DNA of 64,000 nucleotides from contig JBDHUC010000004.1 of the NCBI GenBank assembly GCA_039808985.1, positions 1 through 64,000 on the forward strand, written 5' to 3'. This DNA is from SXRF01 sp039808985 (GTDB taxonomy: Bacteria; Pseudomonadota; Alphaproteobacteria; Rickettsiales; SXRF01). Below, one piece after another: positions 33,143 to 42,845 of the stretch. The notes under the pieces were generated by a model. That model saw only the letters and a list, made by a program, of their open reading frames with translations. It had not been told where the DNA came from and searched no databases. Both the position numbers and the translations under genes were made by a program. How positions within the stretch are numbered: the stretch's first letter is position 1; every line of letters begins with the position of its first letter.

Positions 33143-34534
33143 TCACCCTACCTTTTCCTCAGCAGTGGCAATTCCCAGCAATTTAAGCTTGCGGTGCAAG
33201 GCCGAGCGTTCCATACCCACAAAAGAAGATGTGCGAGAAATATTCCCGCCAAAACGTTCTATCTGCGCGGCCAGATATTGTTTTTCGAACAGCTCCCGGG
33301 CTTCACGCAACACCATCGACATAATATCGGCATTAGTTTCCGGACGCGCCAGCACAGGGTTTGAAGTCAGTATTTCCGGCGGCAACTCGTCAGCGGTAAT
33401 ATTTTCTGTTTTCCCGGTAGTCATGATAAGCAGCCATTCCATCATATTACGAAGCTGGCGCACATTCCCCGGCCAGCTATATGCCTGAAGCATAACAATA
33501 GCTTCCTGCGACAGCGAGCGCACAGGCAAACCAGCGATTTCAGAAGCCCGTTTTAAAAAATAGCTGCAAAGCTCTGGTATATCTTCGCGGCGTTCCTTAA
33601 GCGATGGGATACGAACCGGAACCACATTAAGCCGGTAATACAGATCTTCGCGGAAGCGTCCGGCAGCAATTTCATTTTCCAGATTATGGTTGCTGGCAGC
33701 AATAACCCGCACATCAACTTCCACCTTCTGTTTGCCACGCTGGCGGGTAAAGCTCTGCTCCTGTAATGCCCGCAGGATTTTTCCCTGTATTTCCAGCGGC
33801 AGGTCAAGCACCTCGTCAATAAACAATGTGCCATTATGTGCGCGTTCCAGAAGCCCAAGTTTTTCTGCTCCTCCGGTCGGATTCGTATCCTCGATACCAA
33901 ATAATTCCGCTTCAACCCGGTCCGCGGTTAAGCCGGAAACATTCATAACCACGAAATTAGCGGCTGAACGTGTTGATTTAGCGTGGATCATCCTCGCGTA
34001 CATTTCTTTGCCAGTTCCCGGAGCGCCAGTTATAAGCACCCGGCTGGCGGTTGGCGCAATTTTTTCCAACGCATTGCGAAGCTGTTGTACGGTCTGGGAA
34101 GTGCCATTTAGCTGCATTTCAAACTTGCCGCGTGATTTAAGCTCAGTATTTTCATTGCGCAGCTTGGCATTTTCCAGTGCGCGGGCGACAACCAGAAGCA
34201 GCCTATCCTCTTTAAATGGTTTTTCGATAAAATCATAAGCCCCCATTTTAATAGCCGAAACCGCAGTTTCTATATTTCCATGGCCGCTTATCATAATAAC
34301 CGGAATATGGGGATATTTCTTCTTAACCATTTCCAGTATTCCAAGCCCATCAAGCTCGCTGCCCTGCAACCATATATCCAGGACTATAGCCGACGGCACA
34401 CGTTCAGCGAGCGCTTTGAATGCAAAATCACTGTTATGAGCCACTCTTGTGTCATATTTAGCATCTTTAAGAATATCGGAGATTAATTCGCGGATGTCTG
34501 CTTCATCATCAATAATCAATATGTCAGCGGTCAT
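33143..34534 (-). CDS. ntrX: nitrogen response regulator NtrX
   Basis: Response regulator partner of NtrY, controlling nitrogen or redox/envelope genes in alphaproteobacteria. The 463 residues comprise a receiver (IIDDEAD, phospho-acceptor Asp53, DFIEKPF), an AAA+ domain with Walker A GAPGTGKEM and Walker B GTLFIDEV, and a C-terminal Fis-type helix (FGGNISRTSSFVGMERSALHRKLKLLG). The sigma54-contacting GAFTGA loop is absent: LFGIEDTNPTGGAEKLG stands in its place, as is common for NtrX. It overlaps the upstream four-helix-bundle gene by four bases. Normally ntrX directly follows ntrY. Confidence 0.95.
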   Translation of the reverse strand: MTADILIIDDEADIRELISDILKDAKYDTRVAHNSDFAFKALAERVPSAIVLDIWLQGSELDGLGILEMVKKKYPHIPVIMISGHGNIETAVSAIKMGAYDFIEKPFKEDRLLLVVARALENAKLRNENTELKSRGKFEMQLNGTSQTVQQLRNALEKIAPTASRVLITGAPGTGKEMYARMIHAKSTRSAANFVVMNVSGLTADRVEAELFGIEDTNPTGGAEKLGLLERAHNGTLFIDEVLDLPLEIQGKILRALQEQSFTRQRGKQKVEVDVRVIAASNHNLENEIAAGRFREDLYYRLNVVPVRIPSLKERREDIPELCSYFLKRASEIAGLPVRSLSQEAIVMLQAYSWPGNVRQLRNMMEWLLIMTTGKTENITADELPPEILTSNPVLARPETNADIMSMVLREARELFEKQYLAAQIERFGGNISRTSSFVGMERSALHRKLKLLGIATAEEKVG

Positions 34535-34947
34535 ATTACCTCTAGTTGCAAGTAATTAGTGGTTAGTGATAAGTCATCAGAAGAAACAAGCTTTTTATGT
34601 AATGATTTTTGCAATCCATTCACCATGCGCCCTACCTCATCTGCGCTTTCTTTTAATATATCAAGATTTTCTATGCTTATAAAACCTAGATTTTTAGCAA
34701 TAACAAGCTGTGTCTGTAATTCTGCAAGCGAGCCATTGCTAATGCTTATAAATCTTAAAAAATCCTTTGTGCTTTCCCGACAAGAGCCTTCCGCTATATT
34801 GCTTGGTATTGAAACAGCGGCTCTGCGCATTTGCGCTGTAAGGCCATATATTTCTTCCTTAGGAAAAGATGCAGTGCAGTTATAAACCTGCGTTACAAGA
34901 TTTACAGCTTTTTGCCAGACTTTTAGTTCCTCGTAATAATGTGCCAC
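34531..34947 (-). CDS. four-helix-bundle protein (23S rRNA IVS-type) inserted between ntrY and ntrX
   Basis: A 138-residue S23-type four-helix-bundle protein. YEELKVWQKAVNLVTQVYNCTASFPKEEIYGLTAQMRRAAVSIPSNIAEG matches the family found in intervening sequences of 23S rRNA genes and free-standing in many genomes. It starts with GTG at 34947 (AGGA nine bases upstream), 41 bases after the ntrY stop, and ends overlapping the ntrX start (ATGA), so ntrX translation is probably coupled to it. The role is unknown; the fold forms pentamers in solved homologs. Confidence 0.92.
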   Translation of the reverse strand: MAHYYEELKVWQKAVNLVTQVYNCTASFPKEEIYGLTAQMRRAAVSIPSNIAEGSCRESTKDFLRFISISNGSLAELQTQLVIAKNLGFISIENLDILKESADEVGRMVNGLQKSLHKKLVSSDDLSLTTNYLQLEVI

Positions 34948-34988
34948 TATCAGCTTTCCTGCTTTCTCTTATCACTACTTTCCTACCA

Positions 34989-37184
34989 CTAATCTGTTGC
35001 CCTTATATCACAGTGTTGCAAAAAAGAAAGCGTTACTTTTGCGCCGCCAGAAGGAATATTATCTATCTTTATCAATCCATTATGATCATCAACTATCTTT
35101 TTAACAATTGAAAGCCCCAGCCCTGTGCCTTTACTTCTGGTTGTAACATAAGGTTCCAGCATTTTGTTAATATCCTGGGTTTGGAAGCCTGCCCCGTTAT
35201 CCTCCACGGCTATTACTATACGTTCGCCATCATGGCTTACATTAACATTAACAATGCCTTTTTCCGGTTTTTTTCCTGATTCTTCTATTGCTTCGGAAGC
35301 ATTTTTAAGAAGATTGGTCATAACCTGGGTCATTTGCCGTTCATCGCAGTTAAAAATCACTGGTTTTTCAGGAATTGAAATAAAAAATTCTATAGATGGA
35401 TAGGCAACCTGCGCAGAAAACACTGATTTTTTTACAATCTGCGCTATATCTTCAGGAGCGAAGCGCACGCTTGGCATCTTGGCAAAAGAAACAAATTCAT
35501 CCACCATTTTGCCAATATCACCAACATGCTTGGTAATAGTGTCGGTATATTTTACAAAATTCTCCTCATCCTCACTTATAAACCTAAGGTATTTACGCTT
35601 TATTCGCTCAGCAGAAAGCTGGATAGGAGTAAGCGGGTTCTTTATTTCATGCGCCACGCGCCGCGCAACGTCAGCCCATGCAGCGCTACGCTGCGCCGCC
35701 ATCAGCGGTGTTATATCGTCGAAAGTCACAATAAATCCTTCCGTTATATTACCGATGCTTTCCACCGTCACCCGCACATGCAGCGTTATGGCCTTATCGT
35801 TATTACCAAGTGTTACTGTGCCTTCAGCTATATCGCCTGGTATATTTTCTGCCTTTGCGAGCAGGCCTTCAAGGTCAGGCAGGAATTTTGCAATATCCTT
35901 TCCTTCCTCTGGCCGTTTATTGATACGCTCTAATATCGCAGCCGATGAGCGATTGAACAAGGTAATCTGCTTAGCGCTGTTAAGGGCTATTACACCAGCG
36001 GAAACCCCGGAAAGCACCGTTTCAGTAAAGCGCCTGCGCTCATCAAGCCTGCGGTTAGCGTCAATCAGATCGCCACGCTGGGCTTCAAGCTGCTCGGTCA
36101 TGCGGTTAAAGCTACGGCTTAATGTACCGAATTCGTCCTTGCTGGTCGCATCCTTGATTCGCGCGCTGAAATCCCCTCCACGCACACGCTCAGAAGCCTC
36201 TACCAGAAAGCGTATTGGCCTTGTTAAACGTGCCGCGAATACCATCCCATACCACACGGAGCATATTAGCAGAAGCAAGGCAAGCGCTACAAATACAATA
36301 GAAAAAGTTATCTGCAGCCGGTCAAGCTGGCCTTTCAAATGTTCATATTCGCTCACCGCCCCTTGCGCATTCTCCATATGGTCTATCACCTTACTGTCAA
36401 TAAGGCGGCCAACCAGCAGATAACCTTCCGGAAGCGCCGGGATTTTTATAAGGGCGCGGACTTTATCGTCATCGGTGGTCATAATAACCACCTCGCCTTT
36501 TGCCGCCCTCTCAAGCACATCCGGCGGTATGGTTTCAAAGGCCAGGGCAAAGCTGAACCTTCCCTGCGCTATAATGCGGTTACGCTGGATAACAACAGCT
36601 TCAGTAAGAACCCGTAGTGCTGCCTGCGTAACAACAGCCTGCTCAAAATCAGCAGGGCTGGAGATAACCAGGTCAGCAACCTGGTTCAAATCCCCCGCCA
36701 TGGCGATTGCGTCAGCGCGGATATTTTCCTTATGCTCAGCAAGGTAGGCTTCCGCAACCGCCCTTGATTCCTCAACAGTCCGCTGCACACGCTCGTTAAA
36801 CCATGTTTGTATGCCAATATTAAAAAACAGTGCTGAGAATATGGAAACTATGATAGCAGGAGAAATAGTCACCAGGCTGAACATGATAATTATGCGTTTT
36901 TGCAGCTTGGCACGCGATGATCCAGCCCTGAGAGCGCGCCACAGGGAGAAAATCCGGATTGAGATAATAGTGATAACAATGGCCAGCAACCCAACATTTA
37001 CGGAAAGCAGCGTCATCATCCGTTTTGGCTTCATGCCAAAATTAGTAGGGCTGTTATCAATTATGCTGTAGGTGATGCCCAGCGATACCATCACAGAAAT
37101 AACAATTATAAAAAGTAAATTCCTGCGTAAAAACTTAGCGCCCCGCCATAATAACGGATAATTTAAAAGAAATGGCTTGGACAT
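34989..37184 (-). CDS. ntrY: sensor histidine kinase NtrY
   Basis: Membrane histidine kinase of 731 residues that phosphorylates NtrX. About four N-terminal membrane helices (two near 18-60, one near 95-120, one near 285-310) enclose a periplasmic domain. These are followed by HAMP (TRPIRFLVEASERVRGGDFSARI), a PAS-like region (ETVLSGVSAGVIALN), the H-box VAHEIKNPLTPIQLSAERI with the phospho-His, the N-box NLLKNASEAIEE, DNGAGF and the G-box GTGLGLSIVKKI. Length and order match NtrY. It heads the minus-strand unit ntrY, four-helix-bundle gene, ntrX. Confidence 0.95.
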   Translation of the reverse strand: MSKPFLLNYPLLWRGAKFLRRNLLFIIVISVMVSLGITYSIIDNSPTNFGMKPKRMMTLLSVNVGLLAIVITIISIRIFSLWRALRAGSSRAKLQKRIIIMFSLVTISPAIIVSIFSALFFNIGIQTWFNERVQRTVEESRAVAEAYLAEHKENIRADAIAMAGDLNQVADLVISSPADFEQAVVTQAALRVLTEAVVIQRNRIIAQGRFSFALAFETIPPDVLERAAKGEVVIMTTDDDKVRALIKIPALPEGYLLVGRLIDSKVIDHMENAQGAVSEYEHLKGQLDRLQITFSIVFVALALLLLICSVWYGMVFAARLTRPIRFLVEASERVRGGDFSARIKDATSKDEFGTLSRSFNRMTEQLEAQRGDLIDANRRLDERRRFTETVLSGVSAGVIALNSAKQITLFNRSSAAILERINKRPEEGKDIAKFLPDLEGLLAKAENIPGDIAEGTVTLGNNDKAITLHVRVTVESIGNITEGFIVTFDDITPLMAAQRSAAWADVARRVAHEIKNPLTPIQLSAERIKRKYLRFISEDEENFVKYTDTITKHVGDIGKMVDEFVSFAKMPSVRFAPEDIAQIVKKSVFSAQVAYPSIEFFISIPEKPVIFNCDERQMTQVMTNLLKNASEAIEESGKKPEKGIVNVNVSHDGERIVIAVEDNGAGFQTQDINKMLEPYVTTRSKGTGLGLSIVKKIVDDHNGLIKIDNIPSGGAKVTLSFLQHCDIRATD

Positions 37185-37221
37185 ACGCTTAATAATTCAA
37201 TTGATAAGAAAGCCCCAGCTA

Positions 37222-37593
37222 TCAATTCAACGGCCTTTCGCCATAATCGTTAGCACCTTCGTCGCTTTTTTGAACATACCAGAACAACAGCAGGAATATA
37301 CCAATACCAGTAAACGATACCAATATCCACCAGCCACTGCGGTTCACATCATGCAGGCGGCGCGCAGCTACAGCAAGCGATGGCAGCAAAGTCGCATATG
37401 TAAATATGTTTCCCAGTATATTATTTGGTACGGTACCTGGTGCTCCGTTCCAGGCTACAACGGCTAATATTGCCAGAGCAACACCTATTACAGCGGTAAA
37501 TAACGACCAGTACCAGAATTCCGACCGGCTGGCACGCCCTTTGAAATCCACATATTTTTTTAAGCAGGTCTGTACAGCTTCCTTGAATTGCAT
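37222..37593 (-). CDS. DUF805 small membrane protein
   Basis: A 123-residue inner membrane protein. FKGRASRSEFWYWSLFTAVIG and LPSLAVAARRLHDVNRSGWWILV are the DUF805 signatures, and there are three to four membrane helices. The start at 37593 follows GGGGGTGG; a GTG two codons earlier is also open. It stands alone between ntrY and the Fis-like gene. No role is established for the family. Confidence 0.9.
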   Translation of the reverse strand: MQFKEAVQTCLKKYVDFKGRASRSEFWYWSLFTAVIGVALAILAVVAWNGAPGTVPNNILGNIFTYATLLPSLAVAARRLHDVNRSGWWILVSFTGIGIFLLLFWYVQKSDEGANDYGERPLN

Positions 37594-37667
37594 AGCCACC
37601 CCCAGTTTATGATTATTATAACAAACAACACTTTATTTATGGATATATGCCTAATATAAACATAAAA

Positions 37668-37955
37668 TCAATTACTTGCTAAACTAATCCGCAGTTCGGC
37701 CATCTTTTTTCGCAAAGTGTTGCGGTTAATCCCCAATACATACGCTGCTTTTAGCTGGTTTCCCTCTGTTGCCTGCAAGGCCATTTCGATTAGCGGCTTC
37801 TCGATTAGCGGCAGGATACGGTAATAAAGCCCCGAAGGCGGCAGCGAACCAGCCGTATGCGCTGCAAAATAATTACGCAGGTGCTCCTCTACATCTTCCT
37901 GCAAAGTTCGCGTTTTCCCCAATAATTTATTTTCTAATTTCGGGGCGTTTTCCAT
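37668..37955 (-). CDS. Fis-family DNA-binding protein
   Basis: A 95-residue protein whose C-terminal 45 residues are a Fis-type helix-turn-helix: LPLIEKPLIEMALQATEGNQLKAAYVLGINRNTLRKKMAEL, like the DNA-binding domain of NtrC without its receiver and AAA+ domains. The N-terminal part (GKTRTLQEDVEEHLRNYFAAH) follows the Fis dimerisation pattern. It lies six bases after the pyrG gene start on the same strand, upstream of it, so the two may be cotranscribed. It could be a nucleoid protein or a regulator. Confidence 0.85.
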   Translation of the reverse strand: MENAPKLENKLLGKTRTLQEDVEEHLRNYFAAHTAGSLPPSGLYYRILPLIEKPLIEMALQATEGNQLKAAYVLGINRNTLRKKMAELRISLASN

Positions 37956-37961
37956 AGCATT

Positions 37962-39620
37962 TTACGCGGCTTTTTTATGTTTTTTATCCTCGGCCATTGC
38001 TGCTTTTATAAATGATGCAAATAGAGGATGCGGTGCGAATGGTCGTGATTTAAGCTCAGGGTGGAATTGCACGCCAACAAACCATGGATGCTTTTTAAGC
38101 TCAACAATCTCCGGCAGATGGCCTTCCGGTGAAACCCCGGAAAATACCATGCCTGATTTTTCAAATTCTTCACGGTATTGCATATTTACTTCATAGCGAT
38201 GGCGATGGCGCTCGCTTATACGCGTGCTGCCGTAAATTTTTTCGGCAAGGCTTCCCGGCGCAATATCACACTCATAAGCCCCAAGGCGCATAGTTCCGCC
38301 AAGGTCGCCTCCACGGGTGCGGGTTTCTATAACGCTTCCGCGCTGCCATTCAGTCATAAGCCCCACCAGCGGCCCCTTGTTATTTTCCGCGTTATAAGGT
38401 GCAAATTCAGTAGAAGCAGCGTCTTTTATGCCCAGCACATCACGGGCATATTCGATAACAGCAAGCTGCATACCAAAGCATATTCCCAGATATGGCTTGT
38501 TATGGGTGCGCGCATAATTTATCGCCGCTATTTTACCATTCACACCTCGCTCGCCAAACCCGCCGGGAACGAGTACCGCGTCAACATCAGAAAGGGATTT
38601 ACCTACATCTTCCTTTTCAAACCCGGCAGCATCTACCCAGCGTATATTAACTTTAGCACGGTTGGCTATTCCAGCATGGTCAAGCGCTTCACAAAGCGAT
38701 TTATACGCATCTCCAATACCAGTATATTTGCCCACTATCGCGACAGTAACCTCGGTTTTCGGGTTTTGCACACGCTCCAGTATCTCATCCCATTTTTTAA
38801 GGTCAGGACTTGCTTTTTCCTCAATGCCAAAAAGCTTAAGCACCTGTTTATCAAATCCTTGCTCGCTGTAGCGGCGCGGCACTTCATATATGGAATTAAC
38901 ATCCAGCCCGGCAATCACCGATTCCTCGCGGATATTACAGAACAAAGCAATTTTACGGCGCTCGGCCAGCGGTATTTCGCGGTCAGCGCGGCATAAAAGA
39001 ATATCAGGCTGTATCCCGATCATGCGCAATTCTTTAACGCTGTGCTGGGTTGGCTTGGTTTTAAGCTCTTTTGCCGCCGCGATATAAGGGACCAGCGTAA
39101 GATGTATATACATCACCCTCTCGCGCCCCAGTTCCCAGCCAAGCTGGCGTATCGCCTCGAAAAACGGCAGACCTTCAATATCGCCAACCGTACCGCCTAT
39201 TTCGCATAATATAAAATCTTCATCATCAGTATCGCGTAAAACGAACTCTTTTATAAGGTCGGTAACATGCGGTATCACCTGGACTGTGCCGCCAAGATAA
39301 TCCCCGCGCCGTTCCTTGGTAAGCAGTGTTGAATATATCTGCCCGGTGCTTACCGAATCGCTGCGGCGAGCGCTGACATCAGTAAAGCGCTCATAATGCC
39401 CAAGATCAAGGTCAGTTTCCGCCCCGTCATCAGTTACAAAAACCTCGCCATGCTGGGTCGGGTTCATAGTGCCAGGGTCAACGTTAAGATACGGGTCGAG
39501 CTTGCGCAGCCGGACCTTATAGCCGCGTGCCTGCAAAAGCGCGCCAAGACTTGCAGAAGCAAGGCCTTTCCCCAATGAGGATACCACACCGCCAGTTATG
39601 AATATAAAACGTGTAGGCAT
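37962..39620 (-). CDS. pyrG: CTP synthase PyrG
   Basis: Converts UTP to CTP using ATP and glutamine. The 552 residues begin with the amidoligase domain (FITGGVVSSLGKGLASASLG with the P-loop, KLDPYLNVDPGTMNP, DLDLGHYERF), then the class I glutaminase domain from about 290 with nucleophile Cys in LGICFGMQLAV and the His-Glu pair in GVQFHPELKS. The C-terminus ends KKHKKAA. It is cotranscribed with secG upstream (three-base gap). The order tpiA-secG-pyrG is usual in alphaproteobacteria. Confidence 0.97.
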   Translation of the reverse strand: MPTRFIFITGGVVSSLGKGLASASLGALLQARGYKVRLRKLDPYLNVDPGTMNPTQHGEVFVTDDGAETDLDLGHYERFTDVSARRSDSVSTGQIYSTLLTKERRGDYLGGTVQVIPHVTDLIKEFVLRDTDDEDFILCEIGGTVGDIEGLPFFEAIRQLGWELGRERVMYIHLTLVPYIAAAKELKTKPTQHSVKELRMIGIQPDILLCRADREIPLAERRKIALFCNIREESVIAGLDVNSIYEVPRRYSEQGFDKQVLKLFGIEEKASPDLKKWDEILERVQNPKTEVTVAIVGKYTGIGDAYKSLCEALDHAGIANRAKVNIRWVDAAGFEKEDVGKSLSDVDAVLVPGGFGERGVNGKIAAINYARTHNKPYLGICFGMQLAVIEYARDVLGIKDAASTEFAPYNAENNKGPLVGLMTEWQRGSVIETRTRGGDLGGTMRLGAYECDIAPGSLAEKIYGSTRISERHRHRYEVNMQYREEFEKSGMVFSGVSPEGHLPEIVELKKHPWFVGVQFHPELKSRPFAPHPLFASFIKAAMAEDKKHKKAA

Positions 39621-39623
39621 AAA

Positions 39624-40019
39624 TTACTCAGGCTTTGGCGCAACAGGTGCCGGTGTTGTAGCTGGTGTTGTTGAGGCTGGCTGGCTGCCTGCCCCTTCAG
39701 TTGTTTTCTGCGGTGTGGTTGCCTGCGGATTTTCCGCTGGCGCTGTGCTTTCCGGCGGGGCAGCATCCATAATTGATTTAGAGCCCATATGGCTTGCCAT
39801 GGTTGCAAGCGTGATGCTTGTAAGCATAAATCCGGTAGCCAGCAGGGCTGTAGTACGGGTCATAAAATTAGCGGCGCTGCGCCCGGTCATGAACTGGTTG
39901 CCGCCGCCACCGCTAAGCCCACTCATACCGTCACTATCAGTTTTTTGCAGTAGTATCATCATGATAAGGAACAACACTAATATAGTGTGCGCCACTAGTA
40001 AAACCGTATAAAAACCCAT
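39624..40019 (-). CDS. secG: protein translocase subunit SecG
   Basis: Small subunit of the SecYEG channel. The 131-residue protein has two membrane helices (about 3-22 and 53-72) linked by LLQKTDSDGMSGLSGGGGNQFMTGRSAANFMTRTTA, the conserved SecG loop. The long Pro/Ala/Thr tail (90-131, TTPQKTTEGAGSQPASTTPA...) is typical of alphaproteobacterial SecG. The ribosome site GAGGAAAAAT precedes the start. It lies between tpiA and pyrG. Confidence 0.94.
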   Translation of the reverse strand: MGFYTVLLVAHTILVLFLIMMILLQKTDSDGMSGLSGGGGNQFMTGRSAANFMTRTTALLATGFMLTSITLATMASHMGSKSIMDAAPPESTAPAENPQATTPQKTTEGAGSQPASTTPATTPAPVAPKPE

Positions 40020-40036
40020 ATTTTTCCTCTGCTGCC

Positions 40037-40786
40037 TTAATTTAAGGCAGAAAAAATTATTTTACAAAAATCCTGGCCATTCAAGCTGGCGCCACCTACT
40101 AAAACCCCTGAAACATTGGGAACAGCCAATATCTCACCTGCGTTATCAGCTTTCACCGAACCACCATATAATACATAAACATCAGAAGTTTCAATAGCTA
40201 TGCTCTTAGAAACCCTTGTAATAATGGCATCATGGACCTGTTTTATTTCATCCATGGTGGGCAGGCTTCCAGAACCAATAGCCCAAACAGGTTCATATGC
40301 AAGGATAAAATTACCTGCACCGGCTTCTTTTGGCAATGATTCATCAATTTGCTGGTTAATAACCTTAATAGTATCACCGCCATCCCTTTGTTCTTTGGTT
40401 TCTCCTATACAGATAACAGGCACAAGCCCCGACTTTATTGCGCCTGCCGCCTTGGCACGCACAATCTCATTACTTTCCAGGCTATAAGCGCGGCGCTCGG
40501 AATGGCCTACTATCACATATGAACAGCCAACATCCTTAAGCAGTTTTGCACTGGTTTCTCCGGTATATGCTCCTTCCGGCTTTGCATGGCAATCCTGTCC
40601 GCCTATTTTAACTTCCGAACCATCCATAAGATATTTAAGAAGTGGTATAAGCGGTGCCGGTGGGCATGCTACAACCTCCACTCCATATGGTATTTCCGGC
40701 ATCGACAACATAAAATCATGCGCCCATTTTTTGGTGCTTTCGCTGCTACCATTCATTTTCCAATTTGCTATTATAATTTTTTTCAT
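40037..40786 (-). CDS. tpiA: triosephosphate isomerase TpiA
   Basis: Interconverts dihydroxyacetone phosphate and glyceraldehyde 3-phosphate. The 249 residues have ANWKMNG (Lys), the catalytic His in VIVGHSERR, the catalytic Glu in ILAYEPVWAIGSG, and the phosphate-binding YGGSVKADNA and GVLVGGASL. It is the first gene of tpiA-secG-pyrG and is divergent from ppiD. The stop lies in an 8-bp palindrome that is part of the coding end rather than a terminator. Confidence 0.97.
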   Translation of the reverse strand: MKKIIIANWKMNGSSESTKKWAHDFMLSMPEIPYGVEVVACPPAPLIPLLKYLMDGSEVKIGGQDCHAKPEGAYTGETSAKLLKDVGCSYVIVGHSERRAYSLESNEIVRAKAAGAIKSGLVPVICIGETKEQRDGGDTIKVINQQIDESLPKEAGAGNFILAYEPVWAIGSGSLPTMDEIKQVHDAIITRVSKSIAIETSDVYVLYGGSVKADNAGEILAVPNVSGVLVGGASLNGQDFCKIIFSALN

Positions 40787-40910
40787 AAACCTCGATTAAT
40801 AAAACCTAAATAATTTCAAGCAAACTATCCGAACAAAAAACCTTTTACAATCTTCAAGTGTAGTGTAGTAAAGCAGATATGATTAAACTTATAAATAACA
40901 ACGTATCAGA

Positions 40911-42845
40911 ATGATTAAAGAATTCAGGGCACACGCCCGCAATCTCGGCTCAAAAATCCTGATGGGCTTGCTCATCCTAACTTTTGGCATCTGGGGCATA
41001 GAGGATATGCTCCTTAAATCGAACGGCAATGTCACCGTTGCTACAGTTGGGGATATAAAAATTTCCGGCGCTGAATACCAGCAGGCAATGTCGCGTGAAA
41101 CTGACAAGCTGCGGCAGATGCTTGGCAAGGAAGCAACTCCGGATATACTTAAGAGCTTTAATATAGGACCGCAGGTTCTTCAGCAGCTTATAAATGAGCG
41201 CCTGCTGATGCTGGAAAGCCGCAAGATAGGGCTGCGTCCAAGCGATGAGGACGTTGCCAATAATATCCGTAAGAATCCAGGGTTTCTTGATGATAAAGGC
41301 AAATTCAGCAAAAAGAATTTTGAGTATTTCCTGCAAGCCAACCATATATCGGAAAAAGCTTTTATAGAAAAAATACGCAGCGATATGGCGGTCGGCCTTC
41401 TTATAAGCTCTATAACTTCCATGGCAAATGTCCCAGGCAATGCCCCAGCCACTCTTCTTTCTGCGCGTGAGGAACTGCGCAATATAGACATATATACCAT
41501 TCCATCTTCCCTCATAAACTCCCAGCCATCGCCTACAAATGAGCAGGTAAAGGGATATTATGATGCGAATATAGCCACTTTCACCGCGCCTGAATATCGC
41601 ACCATAAGTTATGTATCGTTTAGCAGCGATGATGCAAAAAAGCTTTCTGGTGAGTCAAACGGTTCTTCTTCATCAGCAAAACAGGGTATGCCGGGCAAGG
41701 ACTTAGAAACTGCATATCACGAAAGGATTGAAGAATTCAAAAAACCCGAACGCCGCAGGGTCGAGCAATTGCTTTTTGCAACCGAAGAAGGAGCACACAA
41801 AGCCCTTGAAGATATAAAATCCGGTAAATCATTCGAGCAGGTAGCGAAAGAGTCGCAATTATTAAACCCTAAATCCATATCCCTGGGTCTTGTTGAAAAA
41901 TCCAGTATTCTGTCAGAGGCAGCCGACAAGGTTTTTTCCCAGGAAGTAGGCGTTGCTGGCGAACCAATTAAAAGCTCGTTCGGGTGGCATATTTTCCGGG
42001 TTAAGGAGATAATTCCGCCGATGACGCTCCCACTTGAAGAAGTGCGCTCAATCCTTGAAAAAGATATTCAGCAGCAAAATGACGAGAAGGCAATGACCGA
42101 GCTATCCAACAAGCTGGAGGATGCTGTTGCTGGCGGCAGCACATTAGCTGAAGCCGCAAACGATCTGGGCCTTAAAGTTACTACATTGCAACCGGTGGAT
42201 AAGGGTGGCAGGCTCGCAAACGGCAATGCGGATAAATCCATTCCGCAAGACAGTAAGTTCTTAGAAACAGCTTTTAAAACTGAAGAAAAAACTGAATCAC
42301 CCATAATTAATGGAAAAAATGGGGTTAGCTATATGCTGCGCATAGACAGCATAACCCCCGAGCATGTATTGCCGCTGGAACAGGTTAAGGCTAAAGCATC
42401 TAGCCTGTGGATAGAACAGGAAAAGATAAAGCAGCTATCAAGGATGGCGCAGGGAATTGCAGATGATTTTGCTAACCCGGCGAAGCGCCAGGTCGCCGCG
42501 AAGAACCTGGACGCACCCGTAAGCCTTACTGTTTCACAAAAAGTAGAAGATTATAAAAACGTTCCCCCAGCTATGATAAAGGATATATTTTCCCGTCAGG
42601 TTGGTAGCGCAACATCTGCATACAAACAGGATAATGACCATTATATACTTGCAGTAATAAAGCAGGCGATGCCGGTTTTTCACGACACCAAAGATCCTAA
42701 ATATGCTGGTATTTTATCAAACACTTCACGGGAATATAAAACTGCGGTTGAGAATGAGATTATAGACCAGTATCTGCGCTTTCTGGCCAGCAAATATCCT
42801 CCGGTTGTGAATACGCAGGCATTGCAGATAAAGAGCGATGAGTAA
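40911..42845 (+). CDS. ppiD: periplasmic folding chaperone/peptidylprolyl isomerase PpiD
   Basis: Membrane-anchored SurA-like protein of 644 residues assisting export and folding. The N-terminus (FRAHARNLGSKILMGLLILTFGIWGIEDML) has one membrane helix. A SurA_N-type chaperone region follows (GAEYQQAMSRETDKLRQMLG, QQLINERLLMLESRKIGL). A parvulin domain lies about 265-375 (RRVEQLLFATEEGAHKALEDIKSGKSFEQVAKES, then FGWHIFRVKEI), and a second chaperone region ends the protein. It starts a transcript with trpE, whose ATG overlaps its stop by one base. Confidence 0.93.
   Translation: MIKEFRAHARNLGSKILMGLLILTFGIWGIEDMLLKSNGNVTVATVGDIKISGAEYQQAMSRETDKLRQMLGKEATPDILKSFNIGPQVLQQLINERLLMLESRKIGLRPSDEDVANNIRKNPGFLDDKGKFSKKNFEYFLQANHISEKAFIEKIRSDMAVGLLISSITSMANVPGNAPATLLSAREELRNIDIYTIPSSLINSQPSPTNEQVKGYYDANIATFTAPEYRTISYVSFSSDDAKKLSGESNGSSSSAKQGMPGKDLETAYHERIEEFKKPERRRVEQLLFATEEGAHKALEDIKSGKSFEQVAKESQLLNPKSISLGLVEKSSILSEAADKVFSQEVGVAGEPIKSSFGWHIFRVKEIIPPMTLPLEEVRSILEKDIQQQNDEKAMTELSNKLEDAVAGGSTLAEAANDLGLKVTTLQPVDKGGRLANGNADKSIPQDSKFLETAFKTEEKTESPIINGKNGVSYMLRIDSITPEHVLPLEQVKAKASSLWIEQEKIKQLSRMAQGIADDFANPAKRQVAAKNLDAPVSLTVSQKVEDYKNVPPAMIKDIFSRQVGSATSAYKQDNDHYILAVIKQAMPVFHDTKDPKYAGILSNTSREYKTAVENEIIDQYLRFLASKYPPVVNTQALQIKSDE

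Noticed and set aside
40027..40050. Terminator between tpiA and secG
   Set aside because: The CTGCCTTA/TAAGGCAG palindrome is followed by A rather than T in the direction of transcription of these genes, and secG needs to be cotranscribed.
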